Positions 16,401 through 23,865 of a stretch of DNA of 64,000 nucleotides are shown piece by piece. Within the stretch, counting starts at the first letter, position 1; every line of letters starts with the position of its first letter. This DNA is from Virgibacillus_N oceani_A (GTDB taxonomy: Bacteria > Bacillota > Bacilli > Bacillales > Amphibacillaceae). Made by a program: the position numbers and the translations under genes. Under the pieces are notes generated by a model, which saw only the letters and a program-made list of their open reading frames with translations, had not been told where the DNA came from and searched no databases. The stretch lies in NCBI GenBank assembly GCA_041521345.1, contig JBGOHB010000012.1; one strand, given 5' to 3'.

Positions 16401-16607
16401 AACCAATCCTAATGCAGAGGCAAACTTTTTAACCTTGCTTCCGGCTTTTTGAGATTCATTACCAGCACCTTTGACACCCTCTTCGGTTTCTTTTGCGCCA
16501 TCTCCCGCTTTACGTCCGGCGGCATCCAGGTTGTCTAGGCTGGTAGTTGCTACATCAACTTGCTTGCCGTCCACTTCCAGCGATATTCTGATGCTTCCGT
16601 CACTCAT
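13431..16607 (-). CDS. Tail tape measure protein
   Basis: 1058 aa. The N-terminal tape-measure domain (DTMDQFPKVLEGLGASADD...ALQTGNMDMQQWRTL) is followed by alanine-rich hydrophobic segments (about 330-460) and a long coiled coil (470-760); the C-terminal region has ARRIAGSVAGVMRGALQTRS. It sets tail length and may aid DNA ejection. It overlaps the Gp15 gene by four bases. By the common 1.5 angstrom per residue rule the tail would be about 150 nm. Confidence 0.92.
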   Translation of the reverse strand: MSDGSIRISLEVDGKQVDVATTSLDNLDAAGRKAGDGAKETEEGVKGAGNESQKAGSKVKKFASALGLVAVGAAAFQVLRRSMDDAIARFDTMDQFPKVLEGLGASADDSEQAVTRLSDGIDGLPTKLDDITNTTQRMYTAFDDADKAADSALAVNNALLSSSASANDARRGTEQYIQALQTGNMDMQQWRTLQETMNVGLVKVAEAFGYAGSSATNNLYAALRDGEITMDQFNDKLIEVGTGTGELAGLARENSLGISTSFGNLRYAVARGITRVIESFDHLSREVTGNSIAENIDGMKDVTVAAFDVVGNAIESATPFVKGFANTVSAALPVIEALSPVLIGMASAYAMHSVINRTADALKASQAVTAAVTAVKKAYTLAIMENTTGYLTNAAAAKVSAAATRARSALIAAATAAELLLTRQITFAQAAMLAKAAAARVLGAAMRFLTGPVGWVTAGIGALVGAAVTVVSWFNRTSAEAERLQDETEELGDATDALNESVQESSDAYQNNQKDIQDTAQANSDLADKIDELANKENKSAGEKQMLSRYIEELNGSVEGLNLSYDEQADAMNMTSQELQARVDLMKAEESGIAAQERLNEIEQERNDIGMQLEEVNKLREEWNEGLRDGSVRSGEYANAIADLDEQEQELTGTLDDLKVQQAETEEQVAISTKNMTDAIEESNLNMISSYEDLSEEQQETFDRMKESYESLVETATNAFDRISTESEYSLDEMIENMEHNRQATEEWGENRAAIMEWASKEGHTGFMKWVDQLGIDHAGELAEMAKALDDSSDEQIGSLEELAKGYDDNTQTAIDAYKENMGEGFDNAVDMMVDHVDESSATMRSEMYNAGFENIGKIVPNEMMNGIDNTSDVVFTGLNRFAQDMLDPFDNTSGDFSSIGANAMSGLNTGLNNNEGSVLSTARRIAGSVAGVMRGALQTRSPSRVTMKIGEDTGEGYLLGLRSKIRDVVQASEDMARMSMPDIPVLKTSTPEMALGTNSMAFTGGGSQTINRQSTVNNSRSYAPQINNYFTRDESTPSEVARKNKQQQQRLAMETGF

Positions 16608-17161
16608 TCGTCCACCTCCTCCAGCGCATACTCCTTTTGCAATTCACGCATTTGTTGTTTATATTCGCTTGAATCACCTTTTGACGGCTTCCACGCTCTA
16701 ATCTGTACAATCCGTTGCATGATGGTGCTTTGTGGTAAACCATGCAATAAAGAGCGAAAAAGACTCCAGTGAAGTTTCCCTTGCAATTTATATAAATCCA
16801 TTTGATAAGCCTGCAAAAAACTGGAATAGATAAACCCAGCATCTTGTTCAAAGTCTATGAAGTTTTCTTTTTCATCCTCTTGTACAGGCATTGGGTTGTT
16901 GTTCAGGTCATATTCAATCGGTCTGCTACTTTTGCTATCAATAAATTCATCGTAGATATAATTCCATAGTTCTATTGCTTCAACGCCTTCGAGGGGTTCA
17001 TTTAAAAGTAATTCTAAGTTAATCTCGGCTTTTTCATGATCTCTTAAGGTGTTGTCACTCAAAACGTCAAAAGTATCAAGAACAGTGTCAAATGCAAGAT
17101 TAATGTTGTACTCTTTTTCGTTATAAACAAAAGAAGTGACCAGATTGTCGTTTAATCGCAT
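16604..17161 (-). CDS. Gp15-like tail assembly chaperone
   Basis: 185 aa with the pattern of bacteriophage Gp15 proteins of A118-like phages (FVYNEKEYNINLAFDTVL, FRSLLHGLPQSTIMQRIVQI). The position right before the tape measure is that of the second tail chaperone. An in-frame TAG lies immediately upstream of its ATG, so it is not made by frameshift from the preceding gene. Confidence 0.8.
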   Translation of the reverse strand: MRLNDNLVTSFVYNEKEYNINLAFDTVLDTFDVLSDNTLRDHEKAEINLELLLNEPLEGVEAIELWNYIYDEFIDSKSSRPIEYDLNNNPMPVQEDEKENFIDFEQDAGFIYSSFLQAYQMDLYKLQGKLHWSLFRSLLHGLPQSTIMQRIVQIRAWKPSKGDSSEYKQQMRELQKEYALEEVDE

Positions 17162-17166
17162 CTAAA

Positions 17167-17616
17167 TCACTTCTTTTGCTTTGCTTTTTGTTTGTTCAGG
17201 AGTTCTTGTTTTTTCGATTCAATGATTTTACTTCTTTCTTTTTTATCTTCTTCCAGCCGCTTAGTAACAGCCTCACCAACCGCGGCGTCAATCGGTATCA
17301 GTATTTTTTCCAGTTCCCTTATATTCGGATATTCAGCATATAATTTTTCAAATGCACCATCCCCAAACATAGTATCGTACTGTATTGTAAGTTCTTCTTT
17401 TTTCAATTCAAACGCCTTATCTGCTTTGGCCAATTCGTTATCATCAGATGCCTGTATTTCGTCTGATTTTTTCTTTATTTCGTCTAGATTTTTTTGTGAT
17501 TCATTATCTTTTTCGATAAATTCACGCATTGCTTCGTGACTATCATCAAACCAAAATTCTATATCCCCAATTTTTACAGGGAAACCCGATTTTTTAATAT
17601 CAAATTTTAGTGCCAT
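17167..17616 (-). CDS. Tail assembly chaperone (first of pair)
   Basis: 149 aa: a small beta N-terminus (FPVKIGDIEFWFDDSHEAM), then a long charged coiled coil ending in a Lys/Gln-rich tail. It lies between the major tail protein and Gp15, where the gpG-like chaperone is found. Stop five bases before the Gp15 ATG. Confidence 0.7.
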   Translation of the reverse strand: MALKFDIKKSGFPVKIGDIEFWFDDSHEAMREFIEKDNESQKNLDEIKKKSDEIQASDDNELAKADKAFELKKEELTIQYDTMFGDGAFEKLYAEYPNIRELEKILIPIDAAVGEAVTKRLEEDKKERSKIIESKKQELLNKQKAKQKK

Positions 17617-17631
17617 GTCTTACCTCCTCAT

Positions 17632-17658
17632 AAAAATAGAGAGGCACAATGCCCCTCT
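17632..17658 (-). terminator. Terminator after the major tail protein
   Basis: On the minus strand AGAGGGGCA-TTG-TGCCTCTCT (one G-T pair) followed by ATTTTTA. It may lower expression of tail genes relative to the major tail protein. The stop of the -1 frame extension (17657-17659) abuts this hairpin. Confidence 0.8.
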
Positions 17659-17725
17659 ACTCCAATTCTGTAAATGCCCCATCTGTGGCAGGTTCTACAT
17701 TTTCAACCGCCGGGGCTTCTACTCC
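17657..17725 (-). other. Probable -1 frameshift extension of the major tail protein
   Basis: At the end of the tail protein gene the codons TCG GGG GAG TAG contain five G. A one-base back-shift gives GGG GGA GTA GAA and 22 further sense codons (VEAPAVENVEPATDGAFTEL) before TAG at 17657. The extension continues a Gly-rich linker and ends at the terminator. Listeria phages of this general type are known to make two lengths of major tail protein by frameshifting near the 3' end. An indel in the G-run is the alternative. Confidence 0.55.
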
Positions 17726-18198
17726 CCCGATCCACCGTCTCCACCACTTCCGTTTTCCACGTCCGATTCTTCCGGCTTCCTGTTATACCGGATGGTGCAT
17801 GAAAAGTCCTCATACGCACTTGCATCACCAGCACCAGCAATAATATTTAATACAGTCGCTAGGCCTACCCACTGCTTTTGACCGTCAGAACGTACTACCT
17901 TATGCCAAACAAGACGATCGTCTCCGATTTCGTTCTGCAGACTTTCAATTAATTCCTGCGCTTCGTCCTCGGGGTCAAATTGTCCTTCGGGACTGTATGC
18001 CCTAGCAACAGATGTTACTGTTTCCTCCGGCGTTCCGTCCCCATCATAAAATGCCTCTGTTTCTGTTTCTTCGTTAGGTTCAACACTGATGTTAGAAATA
18101 CGATGAGCTAACTGTAGCCAATCGTCACCCGGTTCATCTTCTCCTGGCGTGTACTTCTGTATAAAATGCTGACGTAATGCGTTTTTATTCCTTACCAT
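17719..18198 (-). CDS. Major tail tube protein
   Basis: 159 aa. It starts MVRNKNALRQHFIQKYTPGE, contains ISVEPNEETETEAFYDGDG and the beta core DDRLVWHKVV...WVGLATVLNIIAGAGDASAY, and ends in a Gly-rich linker (NGSGGDGGSGE). Its place between the minor capsid proteins and the tail chaperones identifies it as the tail tube subunit. A -1 frameshift at the G-run would add 22 residues (see 17657-17725). Confidence 0.85.
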   Translation of the reverse strand: MVRNKNALRQHFIQKYTPGEDEPGDDWLQLAHRISNISVEPNEETETEAFYDGDGTPEETVTSVARAYSPEGQFDPEDEAQELIESLQNEIGDDRLVWHKVVRSDGQKQWVGLATVLNIIAGAGDASAYEDFSCTIRYNRKPEESDVENGSGGDGGSGE

Positions 18199-18201
18199 TG
18201 A

Positions 18202-18597
18202 TTATTCCTCCTTAAAAACTGTAATATTTGCCTGTACATCCAATAAAAAAACAAACCATCCCTGATCATCCAATTGGTTGATAAATGGTTTGTTCGTTAT
18301 GATTAAATCCTCAAATTCAAAGCTGCCATCTTGGCTACACAATTCTTTTAGTGCTTCCAACTCATTTTGTACCAGCCATAAAGTATCGTGTGTTTTCGGC
18401 TGCACCTGAGATTTCATAGCAAATTCAAAGTTCAGCTGCTGGTCACTTGTGCCGTCCATGTACTCAGCGGCAACTCGACTACCCGGCAGTGGGTAAACCA
18501 CGAAGGATTCACCTGTGCCAAGATAGCCCATTCTACATTGAATAGGAAGGCTCGGTATCTGGTTTACTCTTTCCGACAATCTCTCCATAAAATCCAT
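18202..18597 (-). CDS. Minor capsid protein 3-like (tail completion)
   Basis: 131 aa with the layout of the Minor_capsid_3/tail terminator group (MERLSERVNQIPSLPIQ... FEFEDLIITNKPFINQLDDQ). Third of three consecutive head-tail joining genes; probable tail terminator or neck protein. Confidence 0.72.
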   Translation of the reverse strand: MDFMERLSERVNQIPSLPIQCRMGYLGTGESFVVYPLPGSRVAAEYMDGTSDQQLNFEFAMKSQVQPKTHDTLWLVQNELEALKELCSQDGSFEFEDLIITNKPFINQLDDQGWFVFLLDVQANITVFKEE

Positions 18598-18924
18598 TTA
18601 CCAGCCAGCCCCCCTCATATAGGCACGTTCCCAATCGGACATATACATACCTTTTGCTTTATTATCCCATCTCGGACCAGTTCCCGGTGTGGTGTAGTTG
18701 TACATCATCATATAAAACATTCTGGCGGCATATGGCGTGTTGTAATTTATTCCCGATCCGTCAATGTCAATCGTTGCAGTCTGCCTTAAAATGTGTTCAT
18801 CCGCCGGCACAAACGGGTTCATATCTGCTAAAGCTTGATTAGCCATAGCCTGTTGCCCCCTCCGGCGTGACTGTGGACTCATTTTCCTGTATGCTCCACC
18901 CAGATTAATGTCTACTCTTGCCAC
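18598..18924 (-). CDS. Minor capsid protein 2-like
   Basis: 108 aa. NQALADMNPFVPADEHILR and YNTPYAARMFYMMMYNYTTP followed by GPRWDNKAKGMY match the Minor_capsid_2 pattern. Its start overlaps the next gene stop by one base at 18924. Probable neck or tail-joining protein. Confidence 0.78.
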   Translation of the reverse strand: MARVDINLGGAYRKMSPQSRRRGQQAMANQALADMNPFVPADEHILRQTATIDIDGSGINYNTPYAARMFYMMMYNYTTPGTGPRWDNKAKGMYMSDWERAYMRGAGW

Positions 18925-19265
18925 TAGACCACCTCCAGCTCGTATGAATAAATGGTCTTGTCATATGCTTCATAGATCGGAATAACCTTTGTTACTATGT
19001 GGTCTTGTCCGTCAAAATAAAGCTTTGACTGTGTTTTAAATTCGGGTAATGGCGTAGTTATTCCTTCATAACAAAACACCACAGCATTATAAAGTAACTG
19101 TTTCCCAGATGATGAAGAACTGTATTCAGCCCCTCGATCTATTCGGCAATTCCGAACAGTCACAGGATTGGCATAGATAGGCTGTGACCAGTTGTCCTCT
19201 CCCTGGTACTCTTTATACTCGAATGAATCAATACAGAACTCAGCAGGCGGCTTTGGCATTACCAT
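18924..19265 (-). CDS. Minor capsid protein 1-like (head closure)
   Basis: 113 aa. MPKPPAEFCIDSFEYKEY..., central FCYEGITTPLPEFKTQSKL and the end SYELEVV fit the Minor_capsid_1 family, likely head closure. Overlaps the neighbouring gene by seven bases. Confidence 0.72.
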   Translation of the reverse strand: MVMPKPPAEFCIDSFEYKEYQGEDNWSQPIYANPVTVRNCRIDRGAEYSSSSSGKQLLYNAVVFCYEGITTPLPEFKTQSKLYFDGQDHIVTKVIPIYEAYDKTIYSYELEVV

Positions 19266-19648
19266 ACAGCCACACTGGCATATAATAGCCCTGTACCTTG
19301 TAAGTGAATATAAACGTCCTCGGCTACCAGTGATTTACTGGTATTCCCTGCTCGGCTTTCCGTGTTTGATACCCTTGTGCGTCCGGCGGAAAACGTCTGC
19401 GGTGTTTTATTGATAGATTCATAGGAAGTGCCACCAACCTCATGGAAATACTCTATTTGAGCCGTTAATGCTTGTTTGAATTGCTGTACACGCCATTCGT
19501 TATCGCTTTCTATGCTGTTTCTGACATAAAAATAATTTGTGACATTGTTAAGGATAGCGGACGTCTTTCTAAGCAAGCTATTAAACTCTTGATCATCTAT
19601 ATCCTTGGTAGTTAACTTTTTGAATTCTTCATACGTGAGATAAGGCAT
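19259..19648 (-). CDS. Head-tail connector-like protein
   Basis: 129 aa, mostly helical, beginning MPYLTYEEFKKLTTKDIDDQ with FKQALTAQIEYFHEVGG in the middle, as in gp6/YqbG-type connectors that bind the portal. Position directly after the capsid genes supports this. Confidence 0.68.
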   Translation of the reverse strand: MPYLTYEEFKKLTTKDIDDQEFNSLLRKTSAILNNVTNYFYVRNSIESDNEWRVQQFKQALTAQIEYFHEVGGTSYESINKTPQTFSAGRTRVSNTESRAGNTSKSLVAEDVYIHLQGTGLLYASVAVW

Positions 19649-19673
19649 GTCTAACCTCCTAAAAAGGAAGGCT

Positions 19674-19982
19674 TTATTCGCCTTCCTCTACTTTTTCATT
19701 CTGCTGTTCACTTTCTTCAAGTAATTGCTGAAGCGTTTCATTGCTTGCGTTACCTTTGAAGTCAACATCCAACTCTGTAAGTTTTTCTTTAGCTGCTTCA
19801 CGATCGAATTTTTCTTCGGCCGGCTCTTCGGTGGGAATTAATTCAATGAAATCCCCTTTACCTTTAAGATTATTTTTTACTTCATTCGCTCTTTCTTCTG
19901 ATAATTCTATTTCATTATTCTTTACATAAATCTTTTTCGTGTGAGTGTCACGGAAACCTTTTAATACTTTATATTTCGGCAT
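19674..19982 (-). CDS. HeH/LEM-domain-like phage protein
   Basis: 102 aa. An N-terminal beta part (YKVLKGFRDTHTKKIYVKNN) is followed by an acidic linker and a small helix-extended-helix motif (KLTELDVDFKGNASNETLQQ) like HeH/LEM domains seen in head genes of Firmicutes phages. Function unknown, probably head-associated. Confidence 0.65.
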   Translation of the reverse strand: MPKYKVLKGFRDTHTKKIYVKNNEIELSEERANEVKNNLKGKGDFIELIPTEEPAEEKFDREAAKEKLTELDVDFKGNASNETLQQLLEESEQQNEKVEEGE

Positions 19983-19992
19983 CTACATCACC

Positions 19993-20940
19993 TTACCCTT
20001 CTGGAATTTCCTCTTCGCCTTTAATGTCGATTTTGACCATGCCGTCCAAACGCTCTGGGAAGATCAATACACCAGACGCCAGAACAGTCTGTACAGATAG
20101 AGTTTCTAACATCTGACCATGAGCCATAGCAACATATCCGAACTCATCAGTACGCATATTAAATTCTTGATACGCCTCTGAACCAGCAGGAATGTAAGCC
20201 ACTTGCAAGTTGTCAGAAGCAGTAGCATAAACAGTTCCCTGTGGAATCGTGTTATTTAAAATAACAACCGTACCAGTTACATCGGTGTAGTAACGCAATC
20301 CGAATTGAGTTTCTAGCGTGATGTCTTTGTTTGCAATTTCTTTTGCCACATCTAATGGGTTAACAAAAGCGACTGTAGTTATTACGTCATCCTCGAACAA
20401 TACTTCCAACGCACCCCATGCAGAAGCAAGTGCGCCTTGCAGCGTTCCTGCGTTCAGGTTCGCTTGTTCAGTTCCATGTGTCTTAATTGTTTCGTACAGG
20501 TAATCACGAATGCCTTTTTGCACTTCTCGTACAAGCGCATCATCTGTGCGGTTAATCGCTTCATCACGACCGTAGCGCTGAATCGCTTCCGCTGTGGTTA
20601 CTTTACGATATTTTTTGAGCGTGATTTCTTTTGTATCAGCCGGTTGAGGCGTTACCTTAGAAAGTGGAATCAATTCCCCTTCGCCTACATCTCCATCCGC
20701 CAAATCAACTTCTGGCGCAGTATACATGGTGATAGTAAAACCTTCTTGCACAGGAATCTGTCGAGTGACACCCAACATTTCAATGAACTTACTAAGATCC
20801 TCCCCGAAACGGTAAGTGTAATCGATAGATTTAGCATCTAACTCACTGAAATTATCTTGCATTTGTGTTTTTGGTTCTGGGTAATTGCCTGCTCTCGCAA
20901 ACGTTTGTAAGTCCATTTTCAACGTATAATCTTTTTTCAT
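19993..20940 (-). CDS. Major capsid protein
   Basis: 315 aa. The N-terminal arm (MDLQTFARAGNYPEPKTQM) and body (TLKKYRKVTTAEAIQRYGRDEAINR, GYVAMAHGQMLETLSVQTVL) fit an HK97-fold coat protein of A118-like phages. It follows the scaffold gene. The C-terminus is acidic (GEEEIPEG); no long reading-frame extension was found there. Confidence 0.88.
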   Translation of the reverse strand: MKKDYTLKMDLQTFARAGNYPEPKTQMQDNFSELDAKSIDYTYRFGEDLSKFIEMLGVTRQIPVQEGFTITMYTAPEVDLADGDVGEGELIPLSKVTPQPADTKEITLKKYRKVTTAEAIQRYGRDEAINRTDDALVREVQKGIRDYLYETIKTHGTEQANLNAGTLQGALASAWGALEVLFEDDVITTVAFVNPLDVAKEIANKDITLETQFGLRYYTDVTGTVVILNNTIPQGTVYATASDNLQVAYIPAGSEAYQEFNMRTDEFGYVAMAHGQMLETLSVQTVLASGVLIFPERLDGMVKIDIKGEEEIPEG

Positions 20941-20957
20941 TTAGAATCGTCCTCTCT

Positions 20958-21557
20958 TTATTGGAATAAGTGTCTATTTTCTTTAATTAATCGTTGACGT
21001 TTTTTGTCGTCTTTTTCTTTCATGATGGATTCCTTCGTTATCGCACCGCTGCCGCCACCGTTTGGGTTTCCTGGCGTTACAATACGTGGCGCGCCCGGTT
21101 CTTCTTGCTCGAATAGGTAATCGTGACTTTCCTGTAAGGATTTCAATTGCTCGTCAATACCGACCAACTTCCCATCTTTAAAAGTCACAATGTCCAAGTC
21201 CAGCGCGTTCTTTGCCAGTTTAGGATCTCTCGCTTTTGCATCCCGCAAGGCACTTTCGATTGCAAAATCTTTTTGTTGGGCATCCAGTTTCTTCTCATAT
21301 TCTGTTTTAGTAGTTTCGTTTTGCTGCTGCAGATCGTCTATTTTCGCTTGCAAGCCTTCTGCATCGACTTTTTTTAATTCTTCTAGTTGGGAGTCACGGT
21401 CTGTGATCTGTTGCTTGTAGTCCTCTATTTGGCTTTCAAGACCTTCCACGCTGTCAGCTTTACTTTTGATGGAATTGGTTGCTTTTCCGTGAGCAGTCAT
21501 TACCTGCTCGATTTGTTCATCTGTTAGACCTAATGCTTTAAGTTCTTCTCTGTTCAT
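20958..21557 (-). CDS. Capsid scaffold protein (Gp20 type)
   Basis: 199 aa, long coiled coil (residues 30-115) with the Phage_GP20 pattern (LGLTDEQIEQVMTAHGKA, FKDGKLVGIDEQLKSLQESH, RQRLIKENRHLFQ). It directs coat assembly and lies directly upstream of the coat gene. Confidence 0.87.
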   Translation of the reverse strand: MNREELKALGLTDEQIEQVMTAHGKATNSIKSKADSVEGLESQIEDYKQQITDRDSQLEELKKVDAEGLQAKIDDLQQQNETTKTEYEKKLDAQQKDFAIESALRDAKARDPKLAKNALDLDIVTFKDGKLVGIDEQLKSLQESHDYLFEQEEPGAPRIVTPGNPNGGGSGAITKESIMKEKDDKKRQRLIKENRHLFQ

Positions 21558-21682
21558 TTCAATTGCTCCCTTTTACATTTATTTTTACGAGTCATGAACT
21601 CGAAAAGGTTGTACTTTTACGTTGTACGAACGAATGATTGCATAATAAATAGACCTTTTAACGTCTTGTCTAGGACGTATAA

Positions 21683-22051
21683 TTATTTAATGTGAGTTCC
21701 TTCTACTCCGCGTGGCTCTCTTCCCATCGTTCGCTTGCGTAGCCACAGCAAGGCTTCTTCTAATTTTGTAATAGCTAGTGCATTTTCTCGACAACTAAAC
21801 TCTGATTTTTGAAAGTGTTCCAATCTACAAATAGCCATAGCGATTAAATCCTCATTATTTACTCCATTCACGCCATTTTCTTTAATAGGTCCCTCTTGGA
21901 AAGAGATGTTACACAATGAATCCTCTGCATCTTCTGGTGTCCCAACACTTTTAAACACTGAAAAGTGATGCGGCGCATTAAATTTAAAATCTTTCTCGTG
22001 ATAGACTTTAGTATGCTTTTCAGTTAATAAATCATGTTCTAGTTTTTTCAT
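21683..22051 (-). CDS. Acb2/Tad1-like cyclic nucleotide sponge (anti-CBASS/anti-Thoeris)
   Basis: 122 aa from ATG 22051; a longer frame starts at 22111 but overlaps the upstream gene. The C-terminal helical hairpin NEDLIAMAICRLEHFQ...CRENALAITKLEEALLWL, with the end RGVEGTH, is the pattern I know from the Acb2/Tad1 hairpin domain. These small phage proteins bind cyclic di/trinucleotides or cyclic ADP-ribose signals and so block CBASS or Thoeris immunity. The N-terminal about 45 residues are an extra segment. It sits in a three-gene insert between the minor capsid and scaffold genes. Ligand not predictable. Confidence 0.78.
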   Translation of the reverse strand: MKKLEHDLLTEKHTKVYHEKDFKFNAPHHFSVFKSVGTPEDAEDSLCNISFQEGPIKENGVNGVNNEDLIAMAICRLEHFQKSEFSCRENALAITKLEEALLWLRKRTMGREPRGVEGTHIK

Positions 22052-22055
22052 TATC

Positions 22056-22319
22056 TCACACTCTTTCATATGTTTTTTCAAATATATCCGGCTTACAAGG
22101 GTATACCTCACCGTTTACGCCTTGTATAATATAGTCTCCATGTTCGCCGATCATAGTACCCTCTAATGTCTTGATTTCGCAGTACGCTTCTTCTATACTC
22201 GTTTTATTTTGTATGATAATATCACTAGAAGTTACCTTGTCCATAAACCAATCTGGCATATTATCTTCATGGTATTTAAAAGCCTCTATAACAACTGGTT
22301 TCTTACGATATTTCGCCAT
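22056..22319 (-). CDS. Small phage protein with KYRKKPVVIEA start
   Basis: 87 aa, a widespread phage type: MAKYRKKPVVIEAFKYHEDN at the start and GDYIIQGVNGEVYPCKPDIF near the end. Function unknown; the GDY segment resembles PGDYG-type domains. Its stop lies four bases before the Acb2-like ATG, so the two are translated together. Confidence 0.72.
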   Translation of the reverse strand: MAKYRKKPVVIEAFKYHEDNMPDWFMDKVTSSDIIIQNKTSIEEAYCEIKTLEGTMIGEHGDYIIQGVNGEVYPCKPDIFEKTYERV

Positions 22320-22349
22320 AATCTCACCACCTTCACATTTTACAAACGG

Positions 22350-22532
22350 CTACCGCACCTGGTAGCTAGGAGATTTTTGATCACCTCCATCATAATAGGC
22401 TGTTTCTATCAATTCTTCCTCATCCTCATAAGTTTTTATTAGCCTGTAATCATTATGCAAAATGACGTTTTCTTTTGATATTGAAGCTATCAAGCCGTCA
22501 TTTTTATCAACTATATTTATTATTTCACTCAC
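22350..22532 (-). CDS. Hypothetical small phage protein (60 aa)
   Basis: 60 aa, acidic, beta-rich start (IINIVDKNDGLIASISKENV). GTG start at 22532 behind AGGAGGTGA. First gene of the insert that carries the Acb2-like gene. Not recognised. Confidence 0.6.
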   Translation of the reverse strand: MSEIINIVDKNDGLIASISKENVILHNDYRLIKTYEDEEELIETAYYDGGDQKSPSYQVR

Positions 22533-22543
22533 GTAGTCACCTC

Positions 22544-23701
22544 CTAATCATCATAAGAAAACCCATCTAGCAATGTATCCAATGGCGTATAAACGCGCTC
22601 CCTTTTATAGTTCCGGCTCAAATAATCGCCGTTATTCTTCAAATGGTTACGCATAGCCTTTTGCCTGCGACTAACCATGCGGCGCCAATAACCGGCATTT
22701 TCGCTGCCCATTTCCTCAGCCACCATAAGGTTTTTCTTGTATTTGACTATATCCCTTTCAATCCTGCGCTGTGTATCCCTATTCTTGGCCACTCTTTCAT
22801 TCAATTCAGCATCAAATTCAGGCTGGTTGTTCGTGTTTACTCCCGGGACAAATGGTACGTGTATATGACGGCAGTTAACACCACGGTGTCCACCAGCTGA
22901 ACCATACTCAGCACCCCATAATGGATCATATATACTCAAATACTCACTTTTTTCAGGGATTTCATTGGCATAACGTAAATCAACCACATTACCTTGAATG
23001 ACAGAACACTGCGCTCTAGCACCTGCATGACTTGTGACAAGCACCGTATATACGCCATATTCGCCCATTCGTTCTTTTCTCACTTCGTCGTAGGTATTGC
23101 CTAATGTGGATTTTAATACGGTTCTCGTATATCCTTCTAGGCTCCATGTGTGACCACCTCTATCAACCATGCCAGAATTAATGCCTCTTTGTGCCAATTG
23201 ATTAATGGATCGTTCCAGCGACTGTTCAAACGTATAAAGACCAGTGTTGAAAGATGCTGTGGTTCTGTTTAATACATCTGTATAAGCCCTTGCTGCTGTT
23301 CCAGTTCCATATGCAGTGGTGATCAACGTCTGGTTAACATAATTGTCAATGTCTCCCCATGCCTGGTTAAAATAGCCTCTCATGACCTGATCAAGATTAG
23401 TAGGCATCGGGCGTGTAGCATACGGCATAGCCTCGTCAATGTTCTGTACCATGCCTTGGCCGGCATCCTCAAACATGCGGCGTATTTCCGGCTCTGCAAC
23501 GTCTGTAACTTGTGACAGATGCCTGGTAACTTCATCGTTAAATAAGCGTAATTCCTGCAGCTTTTGTGCTTGCCATGCTGTAATGTCGCTGGAACCACGC
23601 TTTAAACGCTTTATTAGTATGCGGATTATTTCTCCTTCAAGGGAGTTGTAAAGCTCTGCCATGTTGCCGCTCCACAAGTCCAATTGATTCGGTGTTATCA
23701 T
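22544..23701 (-). CDS. Phage minor capsid protein (portal-associated)
   Basis: 385 aa. Phage minor capsid protein 2 pattern: helical N-terminus, then VTSHAGARAQCSVIQGNVVD and GGHRGVNCRHIHVPFVPGV, with the Cys/His set seen in the MuF/minor-head group. It follows the portal and a 54-aa gene, with a four-base overlap at its start. Probably ejected with DNA or bound to the portal. Confidence 0.85.
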   Translation of the reverse strand: MITPNQLDLWSGNMAELYNSLEGEIIRILIKRLKRGSSDITAWQAQKLQELRLFNDEVTRHLSQVTDVAEPEIRRMFEDAGQGMVQNIDEAMPYATRPMPTNLDQVMRGYFNQAWGDIDNYVNQTLITTAYGTGTAARAYTDVLNRTTASFNTGLYTFEQSLERSINQLAQRGINSGMVDRGGHTWSLEGYTRTVLKSTLGNTYDEVRKERMGEYGVYTVLVTSHAGARAQCSVIQGNVVDLRYANEIPEKSEYLSIYDPLWGAEYGSAGGHRGVNCRHIHVPFVPGVNTNNQPEFDAELNERVAKNRDTQRRIERDIVKYKKNLMVAEEMGSENAGYWRRMVSRRQKAMRNHLKNNGDYLSRNYKRERVYTPLDTLLDGFSYDD

Positions 23702-23862
23702 CCCTTACAGCCCCTAAACTGCTTTCTCTGATAATAAAAGTCACTGTAAGGCGGGATGTATATTATTTTTTTGCATTTATTGCAACGGTAGTAATTGGAA
23801 TATCCCATAAGCACATAATCGTGTCTGGGTGAAATGAACAACCTTTTTATAAATTCAAGCAT
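23698..23862 (-). CDS. Small Cys-containing phage protein (54 aa)
   Basis: 54 aa: MLEFIKRLFISPRHDYVLMG, then YRCNKCKKIIYIPPY and a final RGCKG. One CxxC knuckle plus a later Cys could bind zinc. The start is four bases after the portal stop with GGAGGAGT upstream, and the stop overlaps the minor capsid ATG (ATGA). Tight coupling supports a real gene. Function unknown. Confidence 0.65.
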   Translation of the reverse strand: MLEFIKRLFISPRHDYVLMGYSNYYRCNKCKKIIYIPPYSDFYYQRKQFRGCKG

Positions 23863-23865
23863 TCA

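Noticed and set aside
17161..17200. Frameshift joining the two tail chaperone genes
   Set aside because: A TAG lies directly upstream and in frame with the Gp15-like ATG, so a -1 shift cannot fuse the products.
19985..20010. Frameshift extension of the major capsid protein
   Set aside because: The alternative frames stop within a few codons after GEEEIPEG.
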